64,000 nucleotides of DNA, from the NCBI GenBank assembly GCA_022606495.2, contig JAHDVE020008271.1:124001-188000 (forward strand), given 5' to 3'. A program made the translations under genes and the position numbers. The stretch is from Halesus radiatus (lineage: Eukaryota > Arthropoda > Insecta > Trichoptera > Limnephilidae). The notes beneath the pieces are model-generated. The model had not been told where the DNA came from and made no database searches. It saw only the letters and a program-made list of their open reading frames with translations. Shown piece after piece: positions 20,325 through 31,400 of this stretch (the stretch's first letter is position 1; each line of letters begins with the position of its first letter).

Positions 20325-21018
20325 ATTATGGAGACTATTACCATCAAGGCAGAACCAGGATCCCGAGAAGAAGATGAAGCCGAAAGTCCTTGCACAGAAA
20401 TCGACATAGACCTCCCGCAACTTAAAAAGGAATGCTTGGAGCGCCCTGTAAGAATTACCGAGACATCAAGTAAAATCTACATTTGTTTGTTAAAATTAAC
20501 AATTTGGGCTCCCCTATTTTTTTTGCGGATTTTTCAATGAATTTACCGTACTTGAGTAATTATTAAGCATGATCCGAAGATGCATCCTGAGGAAAAACGA
20601 TTCTATTGTCCCCATTGTAACTGCCTCTTCTCATCAGACAAGTCAACATTCGATCTACACTCGCGCACTCATACTGGAGAAAAACATTTTCCATGTTCCG
20701 ACTGCTGTTATTCGTATTCTCGAACGGAACATTTGATGAGACACATGCTGACTCACAGTGGAGAAAAATCTTTTGCATATTCCGACATGTTCTACAAGGG
20801 AACGATTAAAAATCCATGTGCCTGCTCACAGTGGAGAAAAACCTTTACCGTGTTCTGAGTGTGGCTTTTCATGCTCTCAAATGGGAGATTTTAAGAGACA
20901 CACGATGATTCACAGTGGAGAAAAACCCTTGTCGTATTCCTTTTGTAACTATTCATCTTCACAAAAGTTTTCCTTGAAAAGACACATCTTGACTTATTCA
21001 CAGAATAGACTTACTTGA
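20325..21018 (+). pseudogene. C2H2 zinc-finger gene relic
   Basis: A first exon after a cag acceptor (about 20317) encodes METITIKAEPGSREEDE and TEIDIDLPQLKKECLERP, then a gtaaaa donor near 20470. A second block from 20578 encodes C2H2 fingers joined by TGEK/SGEK linkers. Fingers 1 and 2 are intact (FYCPHCNC..., FPCSDCCYSY...). Finger 3 has lost its first Cys to Tyr and carries a frameshift near 20805. Finger 4 is intact (CSECGFSCSQ...). Finger 5 has lost a Cys and the last His. DNA-binding regulator by family; broken here. The splice phase between blocks does not fit cleanly. Confidence 0.65.
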
Positions 21019-21364
21019 AACTAGCGGATTATCGGTTTTAAAGATCTGACGTAACGCTAGAGAGTCTTGAGTATTCAAAGTAATATCAATATTTGATTTT
21101 TTAAATGTTGAAAGCTTTTGGTTTATGTTGCAAATATGTTTCATAATTTGTTTATTTCAGTGGTGCACAACTTTCTTAGCCGGAGGGTCAATTTATAAAT
21201 TTTTAATATTTATAATACGCGGGCTTAGGGGGTGGGGTACATACAGCTTGGCATGGTTAACTTTGCAGTTGGCGGGGTCGCCAACCTAAATACATATTTT
21301 TAAAATAGTATCTTATTAAGGATTCAATTATATAACGCATGAATTTGGGTGTAAATGCGATGAA

Positions 21365-21568
21365 AATATGACTTTCATTACAACTAACAAGGCTTTCATG
21401 CTTGGCTTCCACCTTGGTTGCAAAACTTTAATTGATTTCAAGTGTTTAAATTGTATGAGAATGCTCTACACTTCATTAGTTAGAAGTAAAGTGGAGTATA
21501 ATTCACCTATTTGGTCCCCTTTGTATTAAGTACACTCTAACATCATACAACGTGTTCAGAACAAATTT
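21365..21568 (+). mobile_element. LINE RT C-terminal scrap
   Basis: Broken + strand frames read MLYTSLVRSKVEYNSPIWSP and, after a stop, QRVQNKFL, the same block as in the minus-strand LINE at 22.6-23.2 kb (VWSPH...ERVQKKFLRFL). SINE-B follows immediately. Confidence 0.6.
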
Positions 21569-21581
21569 CTTATGTGAAATT

Positions 21582-21705
21582 TTAGTCATTGAAGAAGATA
21601 ATATTAACAAATCCTAAATGAAACACAAAACCAAAGAAAACCACAGAAAATAAAAAGGTATCAGTCGCATCTAGGAATCAAACCCGGGGCCTCTTTCTAA
21701 CCAGG
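21582..21705 (-). mobile_element. SINE-B, minus-strand copy
   Basis: Starts TCATTGAAGAAGATAATATT, then the inverse of the body and a tRNA-like head (ATCAAACCCGGGGCCTC as the inverse of the B-box region). More diverged than the copies at 15.5 and 36.9 kb. Confidence 0.7.
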
Positions 21706-22037
21706 ATATACGCAGAGTTATTCCGATCGGAGGCCACAGGTGACCCAACGGTGGTGATTTTAGGGTAATCCCCAGTAATTTTATTCGTCAACGACCAAAC
21801 CCGAATCATTATATTTGGATCAACACATCCATCATAAATCACAAAATAATATTGCACAAGGAATCCGATTTATGATCGTCCACTCGTGGATCCAAGATGG
21901 TTTAAAATAATTAGACGCCTTTTTTTTATATGGCTGTCCAATTGCTATCAATTTGCTTTTTATTAATGGTTAAGGAATCCGATTATTACATTTCAACTAG
22001 GAACCAATATTGCGGTTTTGAATTAGAATTATGTCTA
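21706..22037. other. No recognised gene
   Basis: AT-rich. A GGTCACCTGTGGCC-type inverse near 21740 is small. Nothing coding. Confidence 0.35.
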
Positions 22038-23535
22038 AGGTGTTTTTTTTTTAGAGGTATTCAAATTCAAGCTGAATATTGTACTGAACATTCATTCACC
22101 GAACCTGCAACGCCCATAATGGTCACGCGGTTTCAACTCTTGCACAAGCTGAATATTGTAAGCTTTTAAGCCAAGATCTTTCTGCAGAATCTTCCACAAA
22201 GTGGATGGGCACAGCTCCAATTGCTGTGCACGATGGCGAATCGATTAATTTGGATTCTCCTCAACACTACGCTCCACAGCGGCAAAATGTGCACACTGTT
22301 TGTCGTCTTTGTGGATGCGTATTATCCAACTCAACTCAACTCTTTATTCTTTTATTCTTTTTTAAAATTATTCAAAATTTACATTTTAAAGCATTTTTAA
22401 AGATGATACAGGATGTACAACATCCAAAATAATTACTTATAAAAAATAATAAAAATTAAAACAAAAATAAGTTAGACATACATAATCTCAGTAAATTGTA
22501 TACAAGGCATACTGGCATTATACAAGTAGCAACAAAGCTTTACGTTTAAATGCAGCTTCATTGATGCTAAATATGTCCATATCCGAAGTGATTCTATTTC
22601 ACAGCAAGATTGCCCTCCCCACCGGCATGACCATTGGCCAGTTGGTAGTTAGTCCTGCAGGCCGGGAGATAAAACAGTCTATGCTGTCGGTGACGGAGAT
22701 AACCATCGGGAACATAGAAATGAATGTTCTCCATGACAGCCGAATTTTCGAACCATCCGCGAATCAGTCTGAAGAAATGTGTCACAATGTGTACATCCCT
22801 TCTGACCCGCAGATGGTTCATTCCGAGCATACCTAGGAGAAAGTCGGTAGGATAGAGCCACGGGTAGTAGCCATATTCCCTCAAATAAAGAAATCTTAAA
22901 AATTTCTTCTGAACTCTCTCCAACACGAGGGAATACTTTACCTGATGTGGGCTCCAAACCACCGACCCACTCTCAAGCCTACTCCTTACTAGCGAGTTAT
23001 ATAAAATTGTGAGTGTCTTTAAAATTCCTTGAAGTACGTAGGACGAAACCCAGCATTTTTAATGAAGTACTACAGGCGACTTCAATATGAGCATGAAATG
23101 TCAGCCTACTATCAAACACGATACCAAGAGCTTTCATAGTGGAGACACGTTTTAAACTTCGGGCGTTCATATTATACAGGTAAAACCAAGTATGACACGC
23201 CCTTGTGAAAGAAAGAATGAAACATTTAGAAATATTGAACTCCACTAGAGTGTACGTGGTGTTAAAACGATCCACGGTCTTCCGAATAACTTGCTCTGAT
23301 GGACGATTATGTCGACCGTAAAATGGACGCAGTGCACAATAAGTTTGGCGAACCGAACCATGATTTTCAAAATAAATTGCACAATTTGCAAGCGCTGTTC
23401 TGACGTCAATCTTTTCATGGTGAAATGGCAAAACGTACTGACTACATAGTACATATCAACTGTCAACTGTCAGATTGACAGTCTGTAGAAACAATGTTGT
23501 CAGTTTAAAAACCAAACCTCTAAAAAAACACCCTC
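22038..23535 (-). mobile_element. Tc1/mariner-like element, deleted and split by a LINE
   Basis: Bounded by TA at 22036-22037 and 23536-23537, with ends AAGGTGTTTTTTTTTTAGAG and its inverse CTCTAAAAAAACACCCTC. Two transposase parts are visible on the minus strand. The N-terminal helix-turn-helix (MKRLTSEQRLQIVQF, FYGRHNRPSEQVIRKTVDRF; 23466-23262) is followed, after the LINE, by SIRHRAQQLELCPSTLWKIL and LGLKAYNIQLVQELKPRDH (about 22320-22080). The catalytic domain is missing, so it is a deletion derivative. Confidence 0.75.
22331..23255 (-). mobile_element. LINE inserted in the Tc1/mariner-like element
   Basis: The minus strand encodes an RT C-terminus: MKALGIVFDSRLTFHAHI, SVVWSPHQ...ERVQKKFLRFLY, MLGMNHLRVRRDVHIVTHFF. 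The 3' UTR ends at a short (TTGAG)n simple repeat (22331-22345). The LINE splits the transposase between RKTVDRF and the SIRHRAQQ part. It is 5'-truncated and lacks the catalytic YADD block. Confidence 0.75.
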
Positions 23536-23537
23536 TA

Positions 23538-23990
23538 TGTGTTTTTCGATAATTTTTGGAATTTAAAAACACCCTCCACTATTGTATACCAAACAGCAGT
23601 TATATATTTCACTAGTAGTCCACTCAATGGAGGCAATAAATCGACTTGAACCGGAAGAAATTACGGCAAAGGTGAATTTTTTACAGATGAATAGTACCTA
23701 CGGAGGGTAGTATTTTCACAAAAGTCCCTACTCCTCCACGTTGAAAGAACGTTGGAAAGAAATGTGGATATAAAAATAATAAATCCGAAATACTCGTGTG
23801 TAATTCCCACTTTCCGTAAGTTGGTTGACACCCGCCTCCCCGGATATTCGTCTTTGACTTTGACTTTTGACTTTGACTTTACTTTGTTCACAGAGTTCCT
23901 AAACATGAGTTTACTGACTCTAACATAATTATAAAAAGATTTTCTATTGAAGCTTTACGTGAGTTTAATTTTTGGGTTTGTTGGAATTTT
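23538..23990. other. No recognised gene
   Basis: An 82-codon minus-strand frame (23906-23661) has a Lys/Val-rich repeat (KVKSKSKVKVK) caused by a GACTTT simple repeat near 23855-23880. No family resemblance. Confidence 0.4.
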
Positions 23991-26372
23991 GAAACTTATA
24001 AAACTATACGCTGCAAATGTGGGCAGGGGATTCACTCCTTACGGAGGACACTTTTAGGTTTTTTATACTTAAAATTTTCATTCTCGCTATATTTAGCGAG
24101 AGAATTTATTGTAGGATTAGGGTGGCCTGCTAGGCCACCGTAGAACTTAGTTGCCTGGGTGACAATAAAATCTTTTATCAACGGAATGTTGGAATCATTA
24201 TGGATAGTAGAAACTCTACACCATTTTGGCGCTGATAGCGCAAGTCTGATGACTTTATTTTGAAAGGTTTGCAATTTTTTTATGCTAGTGGCGGCAGCAT
24301 ACCCCCAAATGGGGCATGCATAAGTGAAACAAGGCCTGATGGTTGTTTTGTATAAAAGTAATTTGTTGTCCGTTGATAAACGACTTTTTTGCCCATCATC
24401 GGGTAGAGTGCAGACAAGTATTTACTAGCTGATTTTACTTTTTCGGTTATGTGTTTTTTCCAAGTTAACTTTGAATCTAGTATTACACCGAGATATTTGA
24501 TTGATTTTTCCCAAGGAACTTTTTCTCCAAACAGTTTAATATTTGGAGGCCGTCTCGGCGTTGACCTTGAGAAGACTGTTGCGGCACTTTTAGTAGGGTT
24601 AATTGATATTCTCCATTTTTTGCACCATTCTTCAGTGAGAATGGTTTGCTTTTGTACGCGGCTTGTAGCAGTGGCCTCTTTAGTAGAACTAGAAATGATA
24701 TTAGTGTCGTCCGCAAATTGAGTGATTTTAATGTTACTATTTATCGGTTTCGGAATGTCGCTAGAGTAGATATTATATAATGATGGAGATAGCTGACTGC
24801 CTTGAGGGACCCCGGCTGAAAGCGGCCGTATAGTGGAGAAAATATTGTCTCTTTTTACTTTGAAAGAACGCTCTCTTAGGTAACTATTTATTAATTGAAT
24901 GATTCTAAGCGGGTAGCCTAGAGAGTTCATTTTGTATATTAGGCCATTATGCCAGACTTTGTCGAAGGCTTTACTGACGTCTAGAGAGAGGATTACTGTT
25001 TTTTTCTTAATATTGAAGCTCTCCGTGATGTGTTCCACGACACGGAGAAGTTGATGAGTGGTGGAATGACCTGCTCGAAAACCGTGCTGGAAGTCTGGCA
25101 AGAATTTACTATCCTGAGTGAATGCGTTTAAACGTATGAGAATTACTTTTTCCAGGACCTTACCTAGGCAGGGAAGAAGACTTATTGGCCTGTGGTTCTC
25201 CGTTAATAATGGATCCTTGCCCGGTTTTGGAATTAAAATTACGTCAGCTTGTTTAAAGGCCTTTGGAAAGCAACGCAGCCGAAGTGCTGCGTTGCAGATT
25301 GCAGTCAGGGCGCAGATGCCTTTTTTAGGAAGATATTTCAGGATTTTATTAGAAATGCCGTCAGGACCGGCCGCTTTTTTCTTTTTTAAATCTTTAATAA
25401 TTTTATTTATTTCCTTAGGAGTGGTGAACCTGATCGGTTTATCCTGAGGATCGAGTTTTAAAATTGCTTCTACTTTTGAATCCACCTTTTTTACGAAGGC
25501 TGGATCGTCATGGTCTGTGTTGGGAGTGAACTGCGCTTCAAGGCTGTCTGCGAAGGCTTCGGCCTTGTCCGCAGAGGAGAATACCTTTCCGTTGAGGCCT
25601 TGAAGCGGTGAGATTTTACTTTTTGGGCGCCTGAGAGTTTTAGACAGCTTCCAGTACGCTGCTTTATCGTCTTCTAATGACTCTATGAATTCGTGCCACC
25701 GCTCATTTCTATGTTCGCTGAGGGCGTCGCGTATTTCTCTGTTTAATCGATTTAGATGTTGCTTTACTATGGGATTGCACGATCTTTGCCACTCTTTCCT
25801 AACAAGATTTTTCTCCCTAATAAGATCTTTGATCTCTTCGGGTATTCCGTGGTGAGTTGTTTCGTTGGGAATCTCAACGGACGCCTCGTTGATGCATGAT
25901 TTTATAGCTTGAATCAGATTTGAAGTGGCAACATTTAACGTTATTTCGTCGGGAATTGACGTCGGTATTTTTATGTTTTTATTTATTAGTTCATTGAATT
26001 TATTCCAGTTGATTTTTGTTTTTATAGGTAAGTCCGGGACCAGTGGATTTGAGCCTCCTGTTAATGTTAGAAGAACCGGATCGTGGTCGGAGGATAATTC
26101 GTTTAGAACTCTGAGGGAGTGTAGGTGGCTTGTATTTTTAAGAACGATGATATCGATCACATCCGGCCTGCCGTTGTGATGATTCAGCGTGGGTCTATCG
26201 GGCGCGTCGACAACGATGGAGTTCGTACTCGCGTACTTTGCGAGTACGTTCCCTTTTGTGTTATTTTGAAGGCTATGCCACGATCCGTGTTTAGCGTTCA
26301 TGTCCCCGGCTATTATGGTAGGGACATCTTCTTCTAGCAGTTTGTCTATTTCAGAGGGACTGCCTTTTAAGA
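23990..26372 (-). mobile_element. Jockey-type LINE, nearly complete reverse transcriptase
   Basis: The minus strand carries the last part of an APE endonuclease (GDMNAKHGSW, RPDVIDIIV, ELSSDHDPVLL), a basic connector, then a full RT: KAAGPDGISNKIL, ENHRPISLLPCLGKVLEK, HGFRAGHSTTHQLLR, LDVSKAFDKVWH, GVPQGSQLSP, QFADDTNII (about 24705-24716), KYLGVILDSKLTWKKH. A frameshift near 24300-24340 separates the last 80 residues (SIKKLQTFQNKVIRLAL; 24274-24032). 5'-truncated at about 26368. Only one or two lesions, so it is a young copy. Confidence 0.88.
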
Positions 26373-26532
26373 CATACTGCACTGCCCTATATACATCTGA
26401 GCTGTGGACGCAATACTCGGCAGCGCAATGGGAGAAGCTGAGGGTGTGCAACAACGCATGCAGGCAACTTCTGCAACTTTCGAGGTTCTGCTGTGCCTCT
26501 ACTATGGTCACTCTATATATGAGAGGGTTCAC
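24280..26532 (-). pseudogene. 750-codon chimeric frame of the jockey-type LINE
   Basis: The longest open frame of the window. Residues from about 52 on are LINE endonuclease plus RT. The first 46 or so residues (26532-26395) are antisense to a different LINE on the + strand (26372-26690) and are read by chance across the truncation point. The end (QPSGLVSLMHAPFGGM) is frameshifted relative to the true RT C-terminus. Not a host gene. Confidence 0.8.
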
Positions 26533-26695
26533 TCATTCCCCGCCTTACTTCGCCACCGACTAGCCAACTTCTGGGACAGGACACGGATGTGAACCAACGC
26601 CATTATAGTGGCTGCATCCGAATGGCTGAACTATCCACTCATTGAGCGATGGATACAGATGATGCTACTATCACCCTGAAAGACGACCCCTTAAA
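26372..26695 (+). mobile_element. LINE RT C-terminal fragment, same family as 45.0-47.5 kb
   Basis: The + strand reads KTYCTALYTSELWTQYSAAQ and LRVCNNACRQLLQLSRFCC, ASTM, matching QTYCMSFYTNELWTRYTQGV, LRVQYNHAYRALFGLPWR, SASQMF of the LINE at 47.1 kb. Only the last 100 residues remain, and the left end abuts the truncated jockey LINE. Confidence 0.7.
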
Positions 26696-26712
26696 TTAAA
26701 TTTATTGATAAA

Positions 26713-26945
26713 TTGATTAAAAATTACTATTCACCACTTTATTTAATATAAATAGATATCAACATGTTTCAAAAGCGATGCATTCTTCATCAGGAATATA
26801 TAAAATACTGGTAAAGAAAGCATTGCTTTCCCAACATGTTTAGATCTGTGTATAATTAATAAAGTGGTAAACACAAAGTCATTTTTAATTACTTTATTAA
26901 TAATGACGTCACAAAGTAAATTCCAATCTTTTGAAGAAATTATTT
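26713..26945. repeat. HH-unit pair, family A (ACATGT)
   Basis: The left arm (minus) reads TTCATCAGGA preceded by a stem and TTTCAAAAGCGATGC, with GATATCAACATGTTTCAAAA; the right arm (+) has AAAGCATTGCTTTCCCAACA and TGTTTAGATC. Family tail AATAATGACGTCACAAAGTA follows. The left core keeps CTGATGA and GAAAC, the right has lost CTGATGA. Both arms end in a CACTTTAT/ATAAAGTG block. Confidence 0.6.
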
Positions 26946-26957
26946 ATTATTGAATTT

Positions 26958-27895
26958 TATGAAGGATATTCAGTAATAGGGTAAAACATTAAGATTGTTT
27001 TCTTAAGCACTGTGGAACCTATTGACCTGAAATTTAGAATTTGTCTACATGTCGATGGCCGGCAAACGATTTTATAAGAAAATCAGTCAAGAGCAAAATT
27101 AGAAAAAAAATAAAATTATGGAAAATATTTAGGGTTGGGGTATAACATTGAGGTCGTTTTCTAAGGCACTATGGTGACCAATTTACCCGAAATTTGGATT
27201 TGGTTTATGTTTCGATGGCCTGCAAATGATTTTTTATAAAGTTCTATCAAAGGCGACATTTCTGAAAAAAAAATCATTTCCATGGAGGATATTGAGGGTT
27301 AGGGCAGACCATTAATGACATTTTATCGGCGCCATGGGACTAATTGACCTGAAATTTGGAATTTTTTATATGCCTGCAGGCGATTTTTTGAAAAGTTCTG
27401 TTAAAAGCAACATTTCTGAAAAAAAGTAATTTCTATGGAGGATATTCAGGGTTGGGATACAACCTTAAGGTCGCTTTCTTAGCCACTATGGACAAATTGA
27501 CCCGAAGTTTGGAATTTGTGTACATTTCGATGGCCTGCAACCGATTTTACATGAATATCTGTCATAAGCAAAATTAAAAAAAAAAACGGTTTTATGGAGA
27601 ATATTCGAGGTTGGGGTAGAGCGCTAAGGTTGTTTTATTATGCACTATCGGACCAATTTACCTGTAGTTTGGATTTTTTTTGTATTTCGATTGTTGGCAA
27701 AAGACTTTACTTGACAATCTGTCATGAGCAAATTTTAACAAAAAAATACCTATTTTATGGAGGATATTCAGGGTTGGGGTAGAATATTAAGGTCGTTTTC
27801 TTATGCACTTTGGGACCAATAGATGTAAAATTTGAATTTTTTCTAAATGTCGATGGCCTGCAAATGATTTTATATGAAAATCAGTCAGTTGCTCT
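26958..27895 (+). repeat. Tandem satellite, six units of about 160 bp
   Basis: Units begin near 26958, 27118, 27281, 27434, 27592 and 27758, each starting ATGGAGGATATTCAGGGTTG or a variant, with shared blocks CACTATGGGACCAATTTACC, CGATGGCCTGCAAATGATTT and GAAAAAAA near the end. Divergence between units is roughly 15-25 percent by eye, so the array is old. No coding function. It lies between two hammerhead-like pairs. Confidence 0.85.
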
Positions 27896-27899
27896 TTTT

Positions 27900-28045
27900 G
27901 TTTGAAGATTTTTATCGACTGTGTACGTTTGTTGCATTTTATTACTGCGCTACCGATTTCGACACAGCGTTATTAAAATTAGTGAATGACACGGATGTGT
28001 TGAAACCGGTAGCCCAGTAATAAAATTATATAAAAACGTATGTAG
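27900..28045. repeat. HH-unit pair, ACCGGTAGC type
   Basis: TTTTATTACTGCGCTACCGA, then TTTCGACACAGCGT on the left, mirrored by GATGTGTTGAAACCGGTAGC and CCAGTAATAAAAT on the right, about 60 bp apart. The GAAACCGGT part is intact but no CTGANGA was found, so it is a decayed relative of the 14.4-kb pair. Confidence 0.55.
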
Positions 28046-28432
28046 TAGATAAAACTCTTCAAACAAAATGTGTATAAATTGTTATAATGTTAATGCCCGA
28101 GAAATACAAAAAAAAAAATATGTCGGTGTAGTCCGAAATATGAGAAAATCGATTATCTTTGGCAAAGTCTCGAAAGATTTCGATTTTCAAATTAATCGTT
28201 TATAATATATAATCGAATCGATTCTACCCATCGCTAATATGAAACGTTTTTTTTAATATCATAGACACGAGGATTTTGAAATACAACTGTCATATTCTAT
28301 GGTAATTGGTAATGGAAATATCTGTGCGCCAAATTTGTTATGTATTTACAGGTTAAATGCTTTCATGATAATTTACTATTTGAAAGCTTATAGATACTTA
28401 TTGCGCATGCAGACCCATTTCTGAAATATACA

Positions 28433-31400
28433 ATGGATATTATAGCCGTACCCGATTCGGTAGACGTTCAGGTAAAGCTAATCTTTAGTTTTCATTCCTG
28501 TCAAAATGACAACATCGAAGTTTTATTTTGATTTTTCATTGGAAATATTGTTGATTGATGTGCAACTGTTTATTTTGTCGTGATAGGCGTTCCAGTTCAA
28601 ACGTCAACGTTGTGTTAAAGTTTTCGATGGAGCTTTCCCAAACTTACCGACGTCCCTGAATCTGGTAGCTGCCGCAAGCCGACTTGGGGTTTTATTTGTT
28701 GGATCCCCAAACAACAGTTTACATGGTATGTATTATTTTAAAAGACACTGCTAATCATTTTTCTTACATGTCCATAATAAACTATACGTAGAAAGACTGC
28801 CTCTGAGATATTGTGTGCACATCTTATTTAAATCTTATCTTATTTAAAGTCTATATTCCTGGTCCTATCTGACAGCATCATCAGAATGTGTGGGACTGCA
28901 CTAACCCCCCAACATACCGGAATAAACATTTATTATTATTGTTATTATCTCCCAATGGTTCGTCCGGTGGGAAGCAATATATTGTTCCTAAATCAAATCT
29001 CTTCCAATATGGGCATATTTTGTGTTAGTGAGGAGAGATTCCACAGGGAAATCCTATTGTTTCTTGAAAGAATCCCTTCTCATTGACGTTATCTTCACCA
29101 CTGCTTGATTTTTTTTTATTTATTTTGCATATCTATATTACTAAATCTTTACCTGTTTTGTCAAAATTATTTTTTTTCTATGTAGTGAGTTTATAGCAAT
29201 TAATTTAATATTTATTTTATTTTATTATTATTGTGTAAATCCATGTTTCTATTTGGCCCAAAGTGTTCCAAGTGAGAAGCCTCCTATCCGAAGACGGGCC
29301 TCAAGCCCGGCGGAGAGTGTTCCCTCTAGCCGCCTGTCCTGTCAACCTTTCGCTGAACTGCACCCAGGATCTGCTGTGCATCGTCACCAATTGCAACAAC
29401 AGCCTGGTGGCCACCATCTATCTATCGAAGAGCTGTGTTTTAGAGGTCAGTTGGTCAAACTTTTTCATCTAAACTGTAGTTTAATCAAAAACAGTAGATC
29501 TTTCCCTAGGCATTGCAGAAGCGAGTGCGTTCTGGCAGGCCACCAATGAACTATTAATAAATCACATCCTTTCTGCGCATGGCAAGAGGGTGTACGTATG
29601 ACTTTTGCTTTCGATCTAGCTACTATAATTTATTTTTGCGCTCTTCATATAGTAATTTAATGATGGATGAAATGAGGTGATGTTTTTTTAAAGCTTTTAC
29701 AGTTTCTACTCGGGAACTCTTACATGAAGAGATCAATCGTCAGTAATATATGTTAAATGGCACATTATTTATTATCTTCCAAGAGCTCAGATTAAAGGGC
29801 CTTCCATACTACTGGTTTGACTGATACTAGCTGAAGCCACCGCGTCGAAAGGTTCGACAATCCGGTCATCCTTTCCTGGTCAAGCCTAGCAACTTTAGGA
29901 AAGGATGACCCGATGGTCGAACCTTTCGACGCGGTGGCTTTGGTTAGTATCAGGCAAACCAGTCGTATGAATGGCCCATAACTTGCACAAATGAAATCAT
30001 TTTTTTTTTCTTTTTCGAAGACTTTTGTTTCTGTCCACATAACAGAAATTCCTGAACAATCACACAAAATTATCTCCAATTATTTTCCATTATTAATATG
30101 TAAGATCATCATTGAAAATTGAAATGGCTTAGCCGTCTTTGGTGACCAGCCAGGTACTTCCCCGCCTTCCTCTTCCCCATCTCCTTCTCCTCTCCACTAT
30201 GTTCAACCTCACAACATATCCCAATTGGGGATGCCATAGGCTCACTGGCTCCAGCCCTTAGGGAGTAGTTGTGACTCTTGTGCGGTATTCGCATTTAAAA
30301 AAAAGAAAACAATAGTTTTGGACATAGATCTCCCTAATTTTTTCCAATTCTGGGCGGCTTACACCCTTCTTCTTTGTACCACCTGCGCTTCTCTTTCCCT
30401 ACCAAGGATAATTATCTTTTCAAGGATAGGCATCTTTTAGTTGTAGCACATGCCCAGCATATCACTTGAGATTGGATGTTGGCATTGTCATCGTGTAGTG
30501 GTCATTGTTGTCACAATGTTTTTGGTTCATTTTTGTTCTGTGTTACGCCTATGTATGAGGTGTGTTCAAAAGAAAAGGGCAATTTTGAATTTTCCAGGCT
30601 GTACACAGCGATTCGACATTCGATTATCGATTTTTTTTTTGTTATGTTGGTACACATATGTTTATCATATGTTAGCATCATCAGCCATTTTGGATTAGTG
30701 GTTTGTTTTTGACAACTGGAAAAGTTAGTCATGTTTTTGTGTGTTCTTCGATTTTTTACTTTTGAAAAAAATGGATCAAAGAATATGTATTGAATTTTGC
30801 GTTGAAAATGGAATAAAGTGCTCCAACGCACATAAAATGTTGACTGGCATTCGGCGAGTCTACTTTGTCTCAAAAAAGTGTTTATAAGTGGTACAAGCGC
30901 TTTACAGAAGGCCGAGAAGATGTTATTGACGATGAGCATCCTGGAGTTGCAACCACGTCAACAAACGAAGAAAACATCGAAACAGTGAAGAGAATGGTTT
31001 TGGAAAATTGTCGAATCACTATTAGGGAAGTTGCAGAGGATGTTGGCATATCAATCGGCTCATGCCATGCAATTTTCTCGGATGTTTTGGGCATGAAGCA
31101 TGTGGCAGCGAAGTTTGTTCCGAAATTGCTAAATTTTGAGCTAAAGCAATGTCGCATTAGTATCGCTCAGGAGTTGTTGAATGACGTCAACGACGATCCA
31201 GATTTGCTCAAAAGGGTCATAACTGGTGATGAAACTTGGGTATATGGTTATGACGTCGAAACCAAGGCCCAATCATCCCAATGGAAGCGGCCAGAAGAGC
31301 CAAGACCGAAAAAAGCACGCCATGTTCGATCAAATGTGAAGGTTTTGCTCACTGTTTTCTTCGATTACAATGGCGTGGTGCATCATGAGTTCTTGCCAAC

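Noticed and set aside
21162..21290. hAT element (CAGTGGTGCACAACTTTC start)
   Set aside because: The start resembles hAT termini but no matching right end or 8-bp duplication could be found.
23255..23431. A novel hybrid protein joining helix-turn-helix and RT-like parts
   Set aside because: Explained by a LINE inserted in a transposase; the join is an insertion boundary.
24280..26532. A host gene encoding a 750-residue protein
   Set aside because: Contains LINE endonuclease and reverse transcriptase blocks, and its start is antisense to another LINE.
26958..27895. CRISPR array
   Set aside because: Units of about 160 bp are tandem without unique spacers and the genome is eukaryotic; it is satellite DNA.
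29253..29549. A separate 98-codon protein
   Set aside because: It overlaps Nup214 exon 3 in another frame and runs past the GT donor at 29446; a shadow of the exon.
29512..29590. Extra Nup214 exon after exon 3 (an AG acceptor and a short open frame)
   Set aside because: The frame that is open needs a phase 1 intron while exon 3 ends in phase 0, and joining exon 3 directly to exon 4 gives the spacing seen in other Nup214 proteins.
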